Shown in pieces: positions 1 through 9,101 of a stretch of DNA of 64,000 bases. The first letter of the stretch is position 1, and every line of letters starts with the position of its first letter. Both the position numbers and the translations under genes were made by a program. The notes under the pieces were generated by a model, which was not told where the DNA came from, did not search any database, and saw only the letters and a program-made list of their open reading frames with translations. Source of the stretch: Brevibacillus fluminis (GTDB taxonomy: Bacteria; Bacillota; Bacilli; Brevibacillales; Brevibacillaceae); assembly GCF_003710825.1 (NCBI RefSeq), contig NZ_RHHQ01000012.1:62001-126000 (forward strand), in the 5' to 3' direction.

Positions 1-1
1 A

Positions 2-850
2 CAGTCCGATAAGATGGAACAAGTCATCCCGATCATAAATCGGGCCATGAATTATTTCGATTCGAGTGAAATGGTGGCTGCCTATCAGGTAGGGGAAAGC
101 GAGCTTCGGAACCGGTATATCGAGCAAAAGAGAAACCGAAATTTGATCGCATTTGTTTTGCTGATTGCCGTCGTTGTGCTGTCGCTTTTGGTGTACGGCT
201 TTATTCGAACCAAAAAGTTTTCGAAAAAACTCGAAAAAGAAGTAGCCATCAACGAAATGGCCTATTTGCAATCACAGATCAAACCTCATTTTTTATACAA
301 TGCGTTAAGCGCGATCATGGCCTTTTGCTATACCGATTCGGAAAAAGCGGGGGATTTGTTGAACAGTCTCAGCAAATACTTGCGAATCGTCTTCAATACC
401 GATAATCGGGGAGAGCTGGTGACGATCCAGCGAGAAATCGAACTGGTGAAATCATATGTGGATATTGAGCAGGCCAGATATGGAGAACGGCTTCAGATCT
501 TTTTCGATATCGATCAAGCCTGTCTACAGCAACGGATTATGCCACTGCTGATACAGCCGTTAGTGGAGAATGCGATCCGGCATGGGGTTATGAAAAAAGC
601 ACAGGGTGGCACGGTGCGTCTTTCTGTCAAACAAATCGGCGAATCGATCACCGTCATCGTGTCAGACGATGGTGTCGGGATGTCGGAACAAAAAATCAAA
701 GAAATTTTGTCTCGGAAGGAAACCGTGTCTGGCGTAGGTCTTGCCAACATCAAGCAAAGGCTGGGACATTATCCAGGCAAACAACTGACCATCGAAAGCA
801 AAGAAGACCGTGGCACGATCATTACGTTACCATTACCGCTCAAGGAATAA
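2..850 (+). CDS. LytS/YesM-type sensor histidine kinase, C-terminal part (5' end outside window)
   Basis: The reading frame is open to the left edge, so the gene starts upstream. The visible part has one membrane segment (about residues 44-64 counted from the ATG at 14). It is followed by a His_kinase (PF06580-type) dimerisation region with the phosphoacceptor motif QIKPHFLYNALS (His about residue 92), an N-box PLVENAIRHG and a glycine box DDGVGM with a GVGLANIKQRL lid. This is the layout of LytS/YesM kinases, which autophosphorylate at the membrane and signal to a cytoplasmic regulator. The partner is almost certainly the response regulator 58 bp downstream. The C-terminal half resembles the C terminus of the large hybrid kinase at 12874-16038. 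The sensor region is not visible. Confidence 0.93.
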   Translation, partial: QSDKMEQVIPIINRAMNYFDSSEMVAAYQVGESELRNRYIEQKRNRNLIAFVLLIAVVVLSLLVYGFIRTKKFSKKLEKEVAINEMAYLQSQIKPHFLYNALSAIMAFCYTDSEKAGDLLNSLSKYLRIVFNTDNRGELVTIQREIELVKSYVDIEQARYGERLQIFFDIDQACLQQRIMPLLIQPLVENAIRHGVMKKAQGGTVRLSVKQIGESITVIVSDDGVGMSEQKIKEILSRKETVSGVGLANIKQRLGHYPGKQLTIESKEDRGTIITLPLPLKE

Positions 851-908
851 AGTGAATTACACAACTGAAGAGAGACTTTATGCCTTCATCAACCAGGAGG
901 AAATGCCC

Positions 909-2057
909 ATGCTGCGTGCGATAACCATCGATGACGAGCAACCAAACCACATTCTTCTCAAGCGGGCCATTGAACAAAATGGTCAATTGGAAGTGGTCAT
1001 GCAGTTTACCCACCCGGAAACGGCTCTTGGAAAAATCGAGGAGATTCAACCCGATGTCGCATTTGTAGATATCGAAATGCCAGACATGAATGGTTTGGAT
1101 TTGGCAGAAAAGATGCTGGAGATTCATGGCCAGATGCATATCATTTTTGTCACCGCATATAGTCAGTACGCGATCGAAGCATTTAAAGTGAATGCATTGG
1201 ATTATATTTTGAAGCCTGTCGACGCGGAGGAAATGAATCGAGTGGTTCGCAAAATTATGAGCCGAACGATTCCACACAAGCCTCCATCCACACAGGAGTC
1301 CCTAGAGCAATTGCCGAAAGCAAAAATCCTCTGCTTGGGGGAATTCGAAGTCTACGGAAACCGTTCTTCGCAAAAGGTGCAATGGATTACCGCAAAGGTT
1401 GAGGAGCTTTTGGCTTACCTGGTCATGCATCCGGGAAAACCGGTAGACAAATGGAAACTGTGCGATTTGCTTTGGCCCGCCCTCGACGCTGATAAAGCCA
1501 CTACCAATCTCCATACGTCCATTTACCGTTTGAAAAAAACAATTGCGAATGAGCAGCTACCGCTGCAGATAAAAAGCAATAGCCATGGCTACTGGGTGGA
1601 GGTCGGGGAATGTTCGATTGATTATCTGGAATTTGAAAGGCTGAGCTCAACCTGGGCAAAGCATAACGAACTGCCCGAGGAAGAAGTGGCGTCGCTGATG
1701 AAAGCGGAAGCGTACTATCGTGGAGAGCTTTTTGCAAATAAAGCCTATCTGTGGAGCGTGGCACACAGTGAACATATCAACCAAAAATATATTCGGTTGT
1801 CCTACCGCTTGATCGATTATTTCGAGCAAAAGCAGTCGTTCGAGCAAGCGATGGAATACGCGAAAAAGCTATTGCAGTTGTTTCCGTATGAGGAAAAGGC
1901 CTGTATGGTGACGCTGGATATTTACGGAAAGCGCAAAGATAAGCCCGCACTCATCCGACAATACAAGCAGTATTGCGACGAGTTGAGGAAAGAAATGGGC
2001 TGCACGCCTTCTCTTAAAATGGAAAAGCATTATGAAACATTACTGAAATCCCTCTAG
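909..2057 (+). CDS. Response regulator with SARP/AfsR-type output domain
   Basis: A 382-residue cytoplasmic response regulator. Residues 1-120 are a receiver domain with acidic pocket DDE, phospho-acceptor Asp about residue 54 (FVDIEMPDMNG) and the conserved Lys in ILKPVD. About residues 140-230 form an OmpR-like winged helix, and about 235-380 a bacterial transcriptional activator (BTAD) helical domain, as in SARP regulators. The open frame extends to 810, but AGGAGG at 895-900 fits the ATG at 909 (8 bp) better than the ATG at 903. It lies directly behind its likely kinase and before a terminator. SARP DNA-binding domains recognise direct repeats with about 11-bp period, and such repeats precede the next operon at 2130, so it probably activates that operon. 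Confidence 0.93.
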   Translation: MLRAITIDDEQPNHILLKRAIEQNGQLEVVMQFTHPETALGKIEEIQPDVAFVDIEMPDMNGLDLAEKMLEIHGQMHIIFVTAYSQYAIEAFKVNALDYILKPVDAEEMNRVVRKIMSRTIPHKPPSTQESLEQLPKAKILCLGEFEVYGNRSSQKVQWITAKVEELLAYLVMHPGKPVDKWKLCDLLWPALDADKATTNLHTSIYRLKKTIANEQLPLQIKSNSHGYWVEVGECSIDYLEFERLSSTWAKHNELPEEEVASLMKAEAYYRGELFANKAYLWSVAHSEHINQKYIRLSYRLIDYFEQKQSFEQAMEYAKKLLQLFPYEEKACMVTLDIYGKRKDKPALIRQYKQYCDELRKEMGCTPSLKMEKHYETLLKSL

Positions 2058-2067
2058 GGATCAAAAG

Positions 2068-2110
2068 CGATTTGAAACGGAGTTGTTTTTCCGATTCAAG
2101 TCGTTTTTTT
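2068..2110 (+). terminator. Rho-independent terminator after kinase/regulator genes
   Basis: An imperfect hairpin (CGATTTGAA-ACGG pairing with CCG-ATTCAAGTCG) is followed by seven T residues. It begins 11 bp after the regulator stop codon and separates that operon from the amino-acid transporter. Confidence 0.8.
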
Positions 2111-2129
2111 GTTTTCTGAATTGTGATGA

Positions 2130-2163
2130 ATGTCAGAATGATGTCAGAATGACAATTTATCAT
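2130..2163 (+). promoter_or_regulatory. Direct-repeat activator site and -10 element for the amino-acid ABC operon
   Basis: Two identical 11-bp tandem units (ATGTCAGAATG at 2130-2140 and 2141-2151) precede the candidate -10 TATCAT at 2158-2163, with 10 bp between the second heptamer ATGTCAG and the -10. There is no good -35 hexamer, which suits an activator binding in its place. The same arrangement is seen at 12803-12836. Assigning it to the SARP-type regulator at 909-2057 is inference from geometry and proximity. Confidence 0.6.
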
Positions 2164-2215
2164 GCTCATAAAGGCAACGAGCTGTATAGAAAAAGATGTC
2201 AGAGGGGGAGAAGCA

Positions 2216-3010
2216 ATGAAAAGAAACGGCTCATGGGTGACAAACGCGCTTGTGCTTGTTGTACTTGTAAGCGCTCTCGTTGGCTGTGCGGAGCAAAAAG
2301 AAAAAGGCCAAACGGAAAAGGCTTCAACGAAGGAAAAGCTGGTCATGGCGACCTCGGCAGATTATCCGCCGTATGAGTTTCATGATACATCGGGCGGCAA
2401 GGATGAAATCGTGGGGCTTGACGTCGATATTGCCACATACATCGCGAAGGAAATCGGAGTCGATCTGGAAATCAAGGACATGGATTTCAACGGGCTGCTG
2501 CCTTCTTTGCAGGCGAACCGGGCAGACTTTGTCATGGCTGGCATGACGCCGACAGAGGAACGGAAAAAAAGCGTGGCTTTTACGGATACCTACTATGAAG
2601 CAAAAAATACAATTGTCGCGAAAGCAGGAAGCCATTTGACGAAAATGGAGGACTTGGCAGGCAAGAACGTCGTTGTCCAATTGGGCTCCACACAGCAGAC
2701 CACTGTTGAAGAAGCCGCCAAGCAAATAAAGGACATGAAGGTAACGCCACTTAATAAAATTGGCGATTTGGTTCAGGAAGTAATCACTGGTCGGGCACAG
2801 GCCGCGATTATTGAGGATACGGTTGCAAAGGGGTATGTGGTGTCAGGCAACCATTTGGAAATGAACCCGCTCCCGGACAACGGGGAAAATGCATACGCAA
2901 TCGCGCTGCCAATCGGTTCCCCCAATGCGGAGAAGTTTAATCAAGCAATTAAAAAGCTGAAGGAAAGCGGCGAATTGGACAAGCTGACGAAAAAATGGTT
3001 TGACAAATAA
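2216..3010 (+). CDS. Amino-acid ABC transporter substrate-binding lipoprotein
   Basis: A 264-residue bacterial type-3 periplasmic-binding-like protein (SBP_bac_3). The N terminus has a positively charged start, a hydrophobic stretch and lipobox SALVGC (Cys about residue 23), so it is probably anchored outside the membrane. Characteristic segments are TSADYPPYEF near the start of the mature protein, GLDVDIATYIAKEIG, and MAGMTPTEERKK, as in polar/cationic amino-acid receptors of the GlnH/ArtP type. The ATG at 2216 follows AGAGGGGGAG by about 5 bp; an upstream in-frame ATG at 2162 lacks such a site and would bury the signal peptide. It is the first gene of a binding protein-permease-ATPase operon. 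Substrate identity cannot be read from sequence. Confidence 0.93.
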   Translation: MKRNGSWVTNALVLVVLVSALVGCAEQKEKGQTEKASTKEKLVMATSADYPPYEFHDTSGGKDEIVGLDVDIATYIAKEIGVDLEIKDMDFNGLLPSLQANRADFVMAGMTPTEERKKSVAFTDTYYEAKNTIVAKAGSHLTKMEDLAGKNVVVQLGSTQQTTVEEAAKQIKDMKVTPLNKIGDLVQEVITGRAQAAIIEDTVAKGYVVSGNHLEMNPLPDNGENAYAIALPIGSPNAEKFNQAIKKLKESGELDKLTKKWFDK

Positions 3011-3035
3011 GCAGCAGCGAGGAGTGTAACAAAAC

Positions 3036-3695
3036 GTGGGCCTTGATTTTTCACGAATCAGCGACAAGCTGGTCTATATCCTGTCAGGGATTATCGATAC
3101 CATGCAGTTTACCTTGCTGTCCGCATGCGTCGGATTTCTTGGGGGCGCTCTGCTTGCGTTAATCAAAATCTCAGACAATCGACCCCTGAAAGGACTGGCA
3201 GTCTTCTACACCTCGATTTTCAGAGGAACGCCGCTGATTTTGCAGCTGACATTGATTTATTTTTCCATTCCACAATTGACTGGCTATGACATCTCCCCAC
3301 TCGGGGCGGGCGTGATTGCATTCGGCTTAAACTCAGCCGCCTATACTTCAGAAACGATACGTGCGGGGATTCTCGCCGTTGACAAAGGGCAGCGCGAAGC
3401 GGCCATTGCGCTCGGGATTCCGTACCGCAAGATGATGATCGACATCATTTTTCCGCAAGCATTAAAAAACATACTACCGGCCTTGGTGAATGAAAGCATC
3501 AACCTGCTGAAAGATTCCGCACTCGTTTCCGTGATCGGGGTGACCGATGTACTGCGCCGTGCCAATATCGTAGCTGCCGAGAAATTCATCTATTTTGAGC
3601 CATTGCTCGTAGCGGGACTGCTCTATTATGTCATGGTCATCGGGTTCACCGCTGCAGCGCGCCGTTTTGAAAGGAGGTTGAGGCGCAGTGATTAA
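3036..3695 (+). CDS. Amino-acid ABC transporter permease
   Basis: A 219-residue inner-membrane permease of the HisM/GlnP family with about five transmembrane helices. The loop that contacts the ATPase is visible as [22 protein letters not shown] (EAA motif, roughly residues 118-140). The start is GTG at 3036, 25 bp after the binding-protein stop and preceded by GAGGAGTG. The gene ends 8 bp inside the ATPase gene, indicating translational coupling. It forms the translocation path for the amino acid captured by the upstream lipoprotein. Confidence 0.94.
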   Translation: MGLDFSRISDKLVYILSGIIDTMQFTLLSACVGFLGGALLALIKISDNRPLKGLAVFYTSIFRGTPLILQLTLIYFSIPQLTGYDISPLGAGVIAFGLNSAAYTSETIRAGILAVDKGQREAAIALGIPYRKMMIDIIFPQALKNILPALVNESINLLKDSALVSVIGVTDVLRRANIVAAEKFIYFEPLLVAGLLYYVMVIGFTAAARRFERRLRRSD

Positions 3696-4410
3696 GATTG
3701 AGAACGTAACCAAATCGTTTGGTAGCCTTCCAGTTCTCCAGGGAATTTCAACAGAGATAAAAAAGGGAGAGGTCGTCGCCATCATTGGCCCATCCGGTTC
3801 AGGCAAATCAACGCTGTTGCGCTGCATCAACCAGTTAGAAACCCCGACATCCGGCCAGATCCTCGTCGATGGCACAGCGATGACGCATTCAAAGTCAAAT
3901 GTCATGCAGGTCCGTCAGAAGATTGGGATGGTCTTTCAGCACTTTCACCTGTTTCCGCACATGACCGTGCTGCAAAACATTATGTATGCGCCCATCCAGG
4001 TGAAAGGCGTGTCGAAGGAGGAAGCTGCCACAAAAGCGGTGGAGCTTCTGAAGCGGGTGGGATTAGCGGACAAAGCTGACACGTACCCGTCCCGGTTATC
4101 AGGCGGTCAAAAGCAACGAGTGGCCATCGCCAGGTCATTGGCAATGGAGCCGGAGGTGATGCTTTTTGATGAACCGACCTCTGCACTCGATCCGGAAATG
4201 GTCAAAGAGGTGTTGGAGGTCATGAAATCGCTCGCCTATTCCGGCATGACGATGGCCATCGTGACGCATGAAATGGGATTTGCGCGGGAGGTGGCGGATC
4301 GGATCTTGTTTCTGGATCAAGGCCAACTTGCCGAGGATGCACCACCCATCCAGTTTTTCACCGCGCCTAGAAGTGAACGGGCACAACTATTTCTGCAAAA
4401 AGTACTGTAA
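3688..4410 (+). CDS. Amino-acid ABC transporter ATP-binding protein (GlnQ type)
   Basis: A 240-residue ATPase that powers the adjacent importer. It shows Walker [10 protein letters not shown] (about residues 33-41), Q-loop FQHFHLF, signature [15 protein letters not shown], Walker [15 protein letters not shown] and switch His in THEM. Length and motifs match polar amino-acid transport ATPases. GTG start overlapping the permease gene by 8 bp. It ends the three-gene operon; no obvious terminator hairpin follows before the phosphatase gene 48 bp downstream, so some readthrough is possible. Confidence 0.95.
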   Translation: MIKIENVTKSFGSLPVLQGISTEIKKGEVVAIIGPSGSGKSTLLRCINQLETPTSGQILVDGTAMTHSKSNVMQVRQKIGMVFQHFHLFPHMTVLQNIMYAPIQVKGVSKEEAATKAVELLKRVGLADKADTYPSRLSGGQKQRVAIARSLAMEPEVMLFDEPTSALDPEMVKEVLEVMKSLAYSGMTMAIVTHEMGFAREVADRILFLDQGQLAEDAPPIQFFTAPRSERAQLFLQKVL

Positions 4411-4458
4411 CCGTCGTTACCGTATTTGATGCGATAAAAAAATGAGGGGGAACCAAAC

Positions 4459-5340
4459 ATGAAAAAACACCTATCCATGATGCTCGCAAGTATCATTGCA
4501 CTTGGCACGGCAGCCGGTTACGCGTCAGCGTCGACCAGTCAGCCTTCCGTAGAGGCGGCACAGCAAGAACAAGCACCCGCTGCTGAAAGCACGACAAGCG
4601 ACGTCGGCAACATTTTGACCGTAGCGGTAGCATGGAAGCAGACAGCGGCAGAATACAAAGCGCTTTACCACCAAGCCTTCAACATTGCGCGCATGCAGGT
4701 CGATCTGGCACTCGCCAACCAAAAGCCGGGAGACAAGCCGTTAGCGATCATCACGGACTTGGATGACACGGTCCTGCTCCCCGTCAACTATTGGGGCTAT
4801 CTGATAAATAATAATATGGACTTTTTTGACGATGCCATCTGGGACAAGTGGATTCCGCAGTACAAAATGGTCGCCTCTCCAGGGGCGTTGGATTTCTTGA
4901 ATTACTGCAAGGAAAAAGGAGTGGAGGTTTACTATGTCTCCAACCGCGACCAAGGGCCAAGAACCTACAAATACGCGCTGACCCAGCTGAAGCGGCTCAA
5001 ATTCCCGTATGCTGATGAGACTCACTTGACCGTGAACAGAGACACCTCCAACAAAGAGCCCCGTCAGAACGAGATCGCGCAAACCTATAACGTAATTTCT
5101 TACCTGGGCGATAACCTGAACGACTTCCGCCGCGTGTATTACGTGAAGGACGTGGATGAGCGTACCAAACTGATGGAGCAGGATAAGGATCTTTATGGAA
5201 GCAAGTTTATCTTATTGCCGAATCCAACGGACGGCCATTGGGTACGCGCTATTTTCGGAGAATCGGAACCGGCAGCGACCGATGAGAACCGGGCGATTTG
5301 GAAGAAGGCGGCGACTCGGAGTGCTTGGAAGCAGAAGTAG
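4459..5340 (+). CDS. Secreted HAD acid phosphatase, lipoprotein e(P4)/class C family
   Basis: A 293-residue phosphatase of the class C acid phosphatase / 5'-nucleotidase e(P4) family. It has an N-terminal signal peptide ending near ASA-STS, then HAD motifs: DLDDTVL (nucleophile and acid Asp pair, about residues 98-104), SNRD, a Lys region and GDNLNDF. Family members hydrolyse phosphomonoesters such as NMP outside the membrane. Unlike e(P4) itself no lipobox cysteine is present, so it is probably released or cell-wall associated. The ATG at 4459 follows GAGGGGG by 8 bp. It is the last gene before a strong terminator at 5427. Confidence 0.9.
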   Translation: MKKHLSMMLASIIALGTAAGYASASTSQPSVEAAQQEQAPAAESTTSDVGNILTVAVAWKQTAAEYKALYHQAFNIARMQVDLALANQKPGDKPLAIITDLDDTVLLPVNYWGYLINNNMDFFDDAIWDKWIPQYKMVASPGALDFLNYCKEKGVEVYYVSNRDQGPRTYKYALTQLKRLKFPYADETHLTVNRDTSNKEPRQNEIAQTYNVISYLGDNLNDFRRVYYVKDVDERTKLMEQDKDLYGSKFILLPNPTDGHWVRAIFGESEPAATDENRAIWKKAATRSAWKQK

Positions 5341-5426
5341 TAGGGAGTGGGTTGGGCGCTAGAGAGGATGTAATCGTTTAGTTCCCGTGGAAGCAAAGTA
5401 GTACCGATGATTCAAGGTGAATATGT

Positions 5427-5468
5427 AAGCCCTGGTGGATGTTGCTGCCAGGGCTTATGCGTTTTTTT
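5427..5468 (+). terminator. Rho-independent terminator after the phosphatase gene
   Basis: A perfect 9-bp stem AAGCCCTGG / CCAGGGCTT with a 12-nt loop, then a T-rich tract. The 5341-5615 gap otherwise holds only this hairpin and the promoter region of the next gene. Confidence 0.85.
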
Positions 5469-5547
5469 ATCGATTATTGAATTTGCAAGAAAACAAACAA
5501 ATGTATGTATCTGTCAAAATTCCGTCATTATATTGAAAAAAATGGTA

Positions 5548-5576
5548 TTGTTTCAAAAATAAAACTCAAATATATT
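5548..5576 (+). promoter_or_regulatory. Candidate sigma-A promoter bracketed by a 10-bp inverted repeat
   Basis: TTGTTT (5548-5553), a 17-bp spacer and TATATT (5571-5576). The inverted pair AAATGGTATT (5540-5549) and AATACCATTT (5593-5602) brackets the promoter and could be an operator. No regulator gene is adjacent, so the binder is unknown. Confidence 0.5.
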
Positions 5577-5615
5577 GAGATGTATTACAAAAAATACCAT
5601 TTAAAGGGGGTTTTT

Positions 5616-7058
5616 ATGGCTACTGCAAGTGTAATTCGCGAAACAGCACGTAAAGCAGCTGTTCAAACGAATACGTCAAATCAAAAAACATCTACACCAC
5701 CAAAGACAACAACGAATACAACATCAACTCCAACAAAGAACGCGCCTATTGTTTCAACTCCCTCCAAACAACAATACGTACAAAGCCCTCCTAGAGATCG
5801 TGATACTGTTACCATAAGCGATGCAGCCAAGAAAGAGCTTCAAAATCATTCACAGCCTACAGTTGTTAAAATGCCACCTACTACATTGAGCAATACAGTG
5901 TCTATTACCCCGAGTAATTCTCGGCAGGATATAGTTACAATAAGTGAGAAAGCTACAACTCTTTATAAGGCCTCTACCAATTCCAATCAAAAAACAGCGC
6001 AAGTAATTACAGTTAAACAAGTTGATGATGGGGGTGCCCCAGGGGGAAAGCAAGTTCCGAAAACACCAATTGACGCAGTGAAGTTAGATCTAGATAAAAT
6101 TATGCATAAACCGGAAAAGAAAGATTCGGATAGCAAAACTCCTACTCCAAAACAACCAATAGATAGAGTAAAAGATCCTAATTTTCCTGTGAAAGAGGAG
6201 AAGACGTGGGGGCAAGCAGCTAATGAGGCAGCGGTTAGTGGAGCAATGGGAAATATTACAACACAATATACAGACGCAGGTGCCCAGAAAGTAACAAAAA
6301 ATCCCGTGCTCTCAGGAACTGTTGGGAAAATGGCGGGATTAGGGATGTCCATTATTGACGTTAAGCAGGATATGGCAGCAAATTTATCGCAAGGAAAAAT
6401 GAATTTAGGTAGTAATAAGACTATAGGACAGGCTGTGGCGGAAGCTGGTACTGGTGCATTAATTACCGAGTATGGTACAGCTGGGGCCTTAGCTGCAGCT
6501 GGATTGGCTCCTGAAACTGCAGGAGGTTCATTACTCGCTGCTGGAGTCGCGTATACAATTTCAGTAGTTGATTCTAAATTAGGTATTTCATCTGCGGTTG
6601 GAGAATATGCGAAGACTGAGGGAAATCGGATTATTAAATCTGGAGAGTCTCTGAAAGAGTTAATGAATCAAGGTAAGCAAAAAGGTTATGGAGACATGAC
6701 TGATAAAGAAAAAAAGGCAATTGATAAAACAATGGATAATGTAACCGAACAAAATAAGAAAATTATTGAAGCAAAAGAAAAGTGGGTAGCTGCAGATAAA
6801 GCAGGCGACGTAAAAGGAAAGCAAGAAGCTGAAAAAGCAGCCAAAGATGCAAGAGAAAAGGGAGGGACTATCGATAAAGACGAAAAACTAGATAAAGTGA
6901 AAGAACGCGAAAAAGAATTAAATGATAAGATTGATAAGGCTAAAGAAAAATGGAAAGAAGCAGACAAGATTAAGGACCCGGTAGAGAGACAGAAAGTAAA
7001 AGATGCTGCACACGAGGAGGCAAACAGATATAGATCAGAAGGCGGTACTAGGCCATAA
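5616..7058 (+). CDS. Hypothetical protein with glycine-rich core and C-terminal charged repeats
   Basis: 480 residues, not recognised as a known enzyme. Start at ATG 5616 after AAGGGGG; an in-frame ATG at 5505 has no ribosome site and lies upstream of the likely promoter. Residues 1-150 are a Thr/Ser/Pro/Asn-rich linker carrying two copies of a D-x-VTIS motif (RDTVTISDAAKKEL and QDIVTISEKATTLY). About 230-350 is a Gly/Ala-rich, weakly hydrophobic region resembling membrane-active or glycine-zipper segments. About 390-480 holds two imperfect repeats of some 38 residues with an AKEKW-x-x-ADK core ending in a Gly-Gly-Thr step, predicted helical and highly charged. No signal peptide. The DNA is clearly more AT-rich than its neighbours, suggesting acquisition. 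A secreted or polymorphic-toxin-like role is possible but unproven. Confidence 0.7.
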   Translation: MATASVIRETARKAAVQTNTSNQKTSTPPKTTTNTTSTPTKNAPIVSTPSKQQYVQSPPRDRDTVTISDAAKKELQNHSQPTVVKMPPTTLSNTVSITPSNSRQDIVTISEKATTLYKASTNSNQKTAQVITVKQVDDGGAPGGKQVPKTPIDAVKLDLDKIMHKPEKKDSDSKTPTPKQPIDRVKDPNFPVKEEKTWGQAANEAAVSGAMGNITTQYTDAGAQKVTKNPVLSGTVGKMAGLGMSIIDVKQDMAANLSQGKMNLGSNKTIGQAVAEAGTGALITEYGTAGALAAAGLAPETAGGSLLAAGVAYTISVVDSKLGISSAVGEYAKTEGNRIIKSGESLKELMNQGKQKGYGDMTDKEKKAIDKTMDNVTEQNKKIIEAKEKWVAADKAGDVKGKQEAEKAAKDAREKGGTIDKDEKLDKVKEREKELNDKIDKAKEKWKEADKIKDPVERQKVKDAAHEEANRYRSEGGTRP

Positions 7059-7097
7059 TAGAATACAAAAAAGTATTCTTTTACTAAGGGGAAAATG

Positions 7098-7658
7098 ATG
7101 AACAGACATAAGGTATTTATGATAGCACTTCAGATTCTTTCTATTTCATTTTTGTTATTTGGGTGCTCAACTAGTAATTCATCACATGGAAATGTTGAAT
7201 ACCTTATATACAAGGATAATGAAAATCATTTTTCGATAAACTATCCGAGTACATGGTCAATTGATAGTAAACAACCAAATGTAGGAGTTATGTTCGATTC
7301 TCCAAAAGAGAATGATCAAGATATGTACACTGAAAATGTAAGTGCTGGTGCTTTTTCTTTACCAACCGAGGCTACTTCCCCGATAGAAAACTATGTCAAT
7401 GGAATGGTTGATACTATAAAGAAACAAACACCTGAGATGAACGTTATTAAAACTTCAAGCTTAAAGATAAATAATGTACCTGCTATTCAGATTATTTATA
7501 CTGCAAAACGTGACAATTTGGACCTCGCGTATAAAGCTACGTATCTATTGAAGGGGAAAGTTGGTTACATTATTGTCTTTACTTGCTTAAATGGCGAAAT
7601 AGATAAATATTCCCCTGTAGTTGATAATATGATTAACTCTTTTGTTATTACAGATTAA
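7098..7658 (+). CDS. Small lipoprotein with PsbP-like fold
   Basis: 186 residues. The N terminus has a hydrophobic stretch and lipobox LLFGC (Cys about residue 22), so an extracytoplasmic lipoprotein is expected. The mature part begins with HFSINYPSTWSID, typical of PsbP/DcrB-like domains, and ends in NMINSFVIT. Function is unknown. Of two adjacent ATGs, 7098 is better spaced from AAGGGG. It follows the repeat protein by only 39 bp and shares its AT-rich composition, so the two are likely co-transcribed and co-inherited. It may be a surface partner of that protein, but nothing in the sequence proves this. Confidence 0.72.
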   Translation: MNRHKVFMIALQILSISFLLFGCSTSNSSHGNVEYLIYKDNENHFSINYPSTWSIDSKQPNVGVMFDSPKENDQDMYTENVSAGAFSLPTEATSPIENYVNGMVDTIKKQTPEMNVIKTSSLKINNVPAIQIIYTAKRDNLDLAYKATYLLKGKVGYIIVFTCLNGEIDKYSPVVDNMINSFVITD

Positions 7659-7754
7659 CAAATGATAAGCAATTGTGGTTGCAGGGCCTTTGTCTCACCT
7701 TCACTAGTGAGAAATTTACTTTTTACTGTTTTATAGGCATTAAGCGGCAAACGT

Positions 7755-7798
7755 AAAAATGGGAAAACCCTAATAAAAAAGGGATTTCCCATTTTTTT
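7755..7798. terminator. Bidirectional terminator between convergent units
   Basis: Stem AAAATGGGAAA-CCC pairing with GGG-TTTCCCATTTT, flanked by A- and T-tracts. It can stop transcripts from the AT-rich pair (plus strand) and from the que operon (minus strand). Confidence 0.8.
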
Positions 7799-7808
7799 AA
7801 TCCTATCC

Positions 7809-8330
7809 CTACCGATTATCCACTTTCTCCGGATACATATCATGATTCATCATCCGATACTCCGCCATCTGCTCATATTTCGTCCCAGGCTTGCCGTAAT
7901 TGCAGTACGGATCGATGGAGATGCCGCCGCGCGGGGTGAATTTGCCCCAGACTTCGATGTAGCGCGGGTCCATCAGTTTGATCAAATCGTTCATGATGAT
8001 GTTCACGCAATCCTCGTGGAAGTCGCCGTGGTTACGGAAGCTGAACAGATACAGCTTGAGCGATTTGCTCTCGACCATTTTGATATCTGGCACATAGCTG
8101 ATGTAAATCGTCGCAAAGTCAGGCTGGCCGGTCATCGGGCAGAGGCTCGTGAATTCCGGGCAGTTGAATTTGACGAAATAGTCGCGGTAAGGATGCTTGT
8201 TGTCAAACGTCTCCAGCACGCTCGGATCATATTGGTAGTTGTAGGCGGTGTTTTGATTGCCCAGCAACGTCAGGTGTGACAAGTCGCGGGATTCGTTTGT
8301 GCTTTCATTCATCTTCGTTTTATCTGTCAT
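7809..8330 (-). CDS. queF: NADPH-dependent 7-cyano-7-deazaguanine reductase (preQ0 reductase)
   Basis: 173 residues, the short type I QueF length. It reduces preQ0 to preQ1 in queuosine synthesis. The catalytic segment [27 protein letters not shown] contains the nucleophilic Cys (about residue 49) and the following Asp. The E-S-K-S-L-K-L-Y motif binds NADPH, and [14 protein letters not shown] carries the His/Glu used in substrate recognition. ATG at 8330 is preferred because GAGGAG lies 10 bp upstream; the ATG at 8348 would overlap that site. It is the last gene of the queCDEF operon. Confidence 0.96.
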   Translation of the reverse strand: MTDKTKMNESTNESRDLSHLTLLGNQNTAYNYQYDPSVLETFDNKHPYRDYFVKFNCPEFTSLCPMTGQPDFATIYISYVPDIKMVESKSLKLYLFSFRNHGDFHEDCVNIIMNDLIKLMDPRYIEVWGKFTPRGGISIDPYCNYGKPGTKYEQMAEYRMMNHDMYPEKVDNR

Positions 8331-8372
8331 GGCGCATACGCTCCTCATTCGTGTTCATTCGCAAAAAATCGA

Positions 8373-9101
8373 TTAGACGCCGCGTTTGTTTCCCCACATT
8401 AGCGCATGCAGCTGCGGCAACACTTTGACGTCGTTCATGTCGCTTTGGACCATGGTTCGGTCGATCAGCCACTCGAATTTGGCCAGCAGTTGATTGCGCA
8501 GCGCTTCGTCGTCCGCGAGATGGACGTCATCATTACCGACCTGCAAAAAGAAGGGCACCTGCGGGTAACGGTGGTGGATGGTCCGCGCATGCTCGAAATC
8601 TTGTTCATCGAACACGACGACTTTCAGGCTGAACGGATTTTTACGCGGATTGGCCGCCAGTTTTTCAATCATGTCGTCCAGGAGGGAAAAGTCGGTGGTC
8701 ATGCCGGAGCTTGGCGGCTTAGGCGAAATCGTGACTTCGTCGATTTCGAGCAGCCAGTCCTGCCACTTAGTCCCTTGCGTTTCGATGGCCGTGCGAATGC
8801 CGTTTGCATGCAGCAGTTCGACGAGTCCGCCGATGCTTTTGATTAGTGCAGGATTGCCTCCTGAGATGGTCACGTGTGAAAAACGATCCTGGGCAAGCTC
8901 GCGCAGCTCGGCCAAAATGTCCTCAGGCGACAGCTGACGGATTTGGTCTTGCGCCGTTCCGTCCCACGTAAACGCGGAATCGCACCAGCTACAGCGGTAG
9001 TCGCAGCCAGCGGTGCGGACGAACATCGTTTTTTGCCCGATAACCATCCCTTCCCCTTGAATCGTGGGGCCGAAAATTTCTAAAACCGGAATGTTACTCA
9101 C
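8373..9101 (-). CDS. queE: 7-carboxy-7-deazaguanine synthase, radical SAM
   Basis: 242 residues. QueE converts 6-carboxytetrahydropterin to 7-carboxy-7-deazaguanine with a [4Fe-4S] cluster and SAM. The cluster motif CxxxCxxC appears as CDYRCSWC (about residues 30-37), preceded by the substrate-binding GPTIQGEG segment. VTISGGNPAL is the GGE-like SAM motif with Asn replacing the usual Glu. A GTG start at 9101 overlaps the end of queD by 8 bp; the longer frame to 9149 would add an unrelated extension inside queD. Third gene of the operon. Confidence 0.94.
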   Translation of the reverse strand: MSNIPVLEIFGPTIQGEGMVIGQKTMFVRTAGCDYRCSWCDSAFTWDGTAQDQIRQLSPEDILAELRELAQDRFSHVTISGGNPALIKSIGGLVELLHANGIRTAIETQGTKWQDWLLEIDEVTISPKPPSSGMTTDFSLLDDMIEKLAANPRKNPFSLKVVVFDEQDFEHARTIHHRYPQVPFFLQVGNDDVHLADDEALRNQLLAKFEWLIDRTMVQSDMNDVKVLPQLHALMWGNKRGV

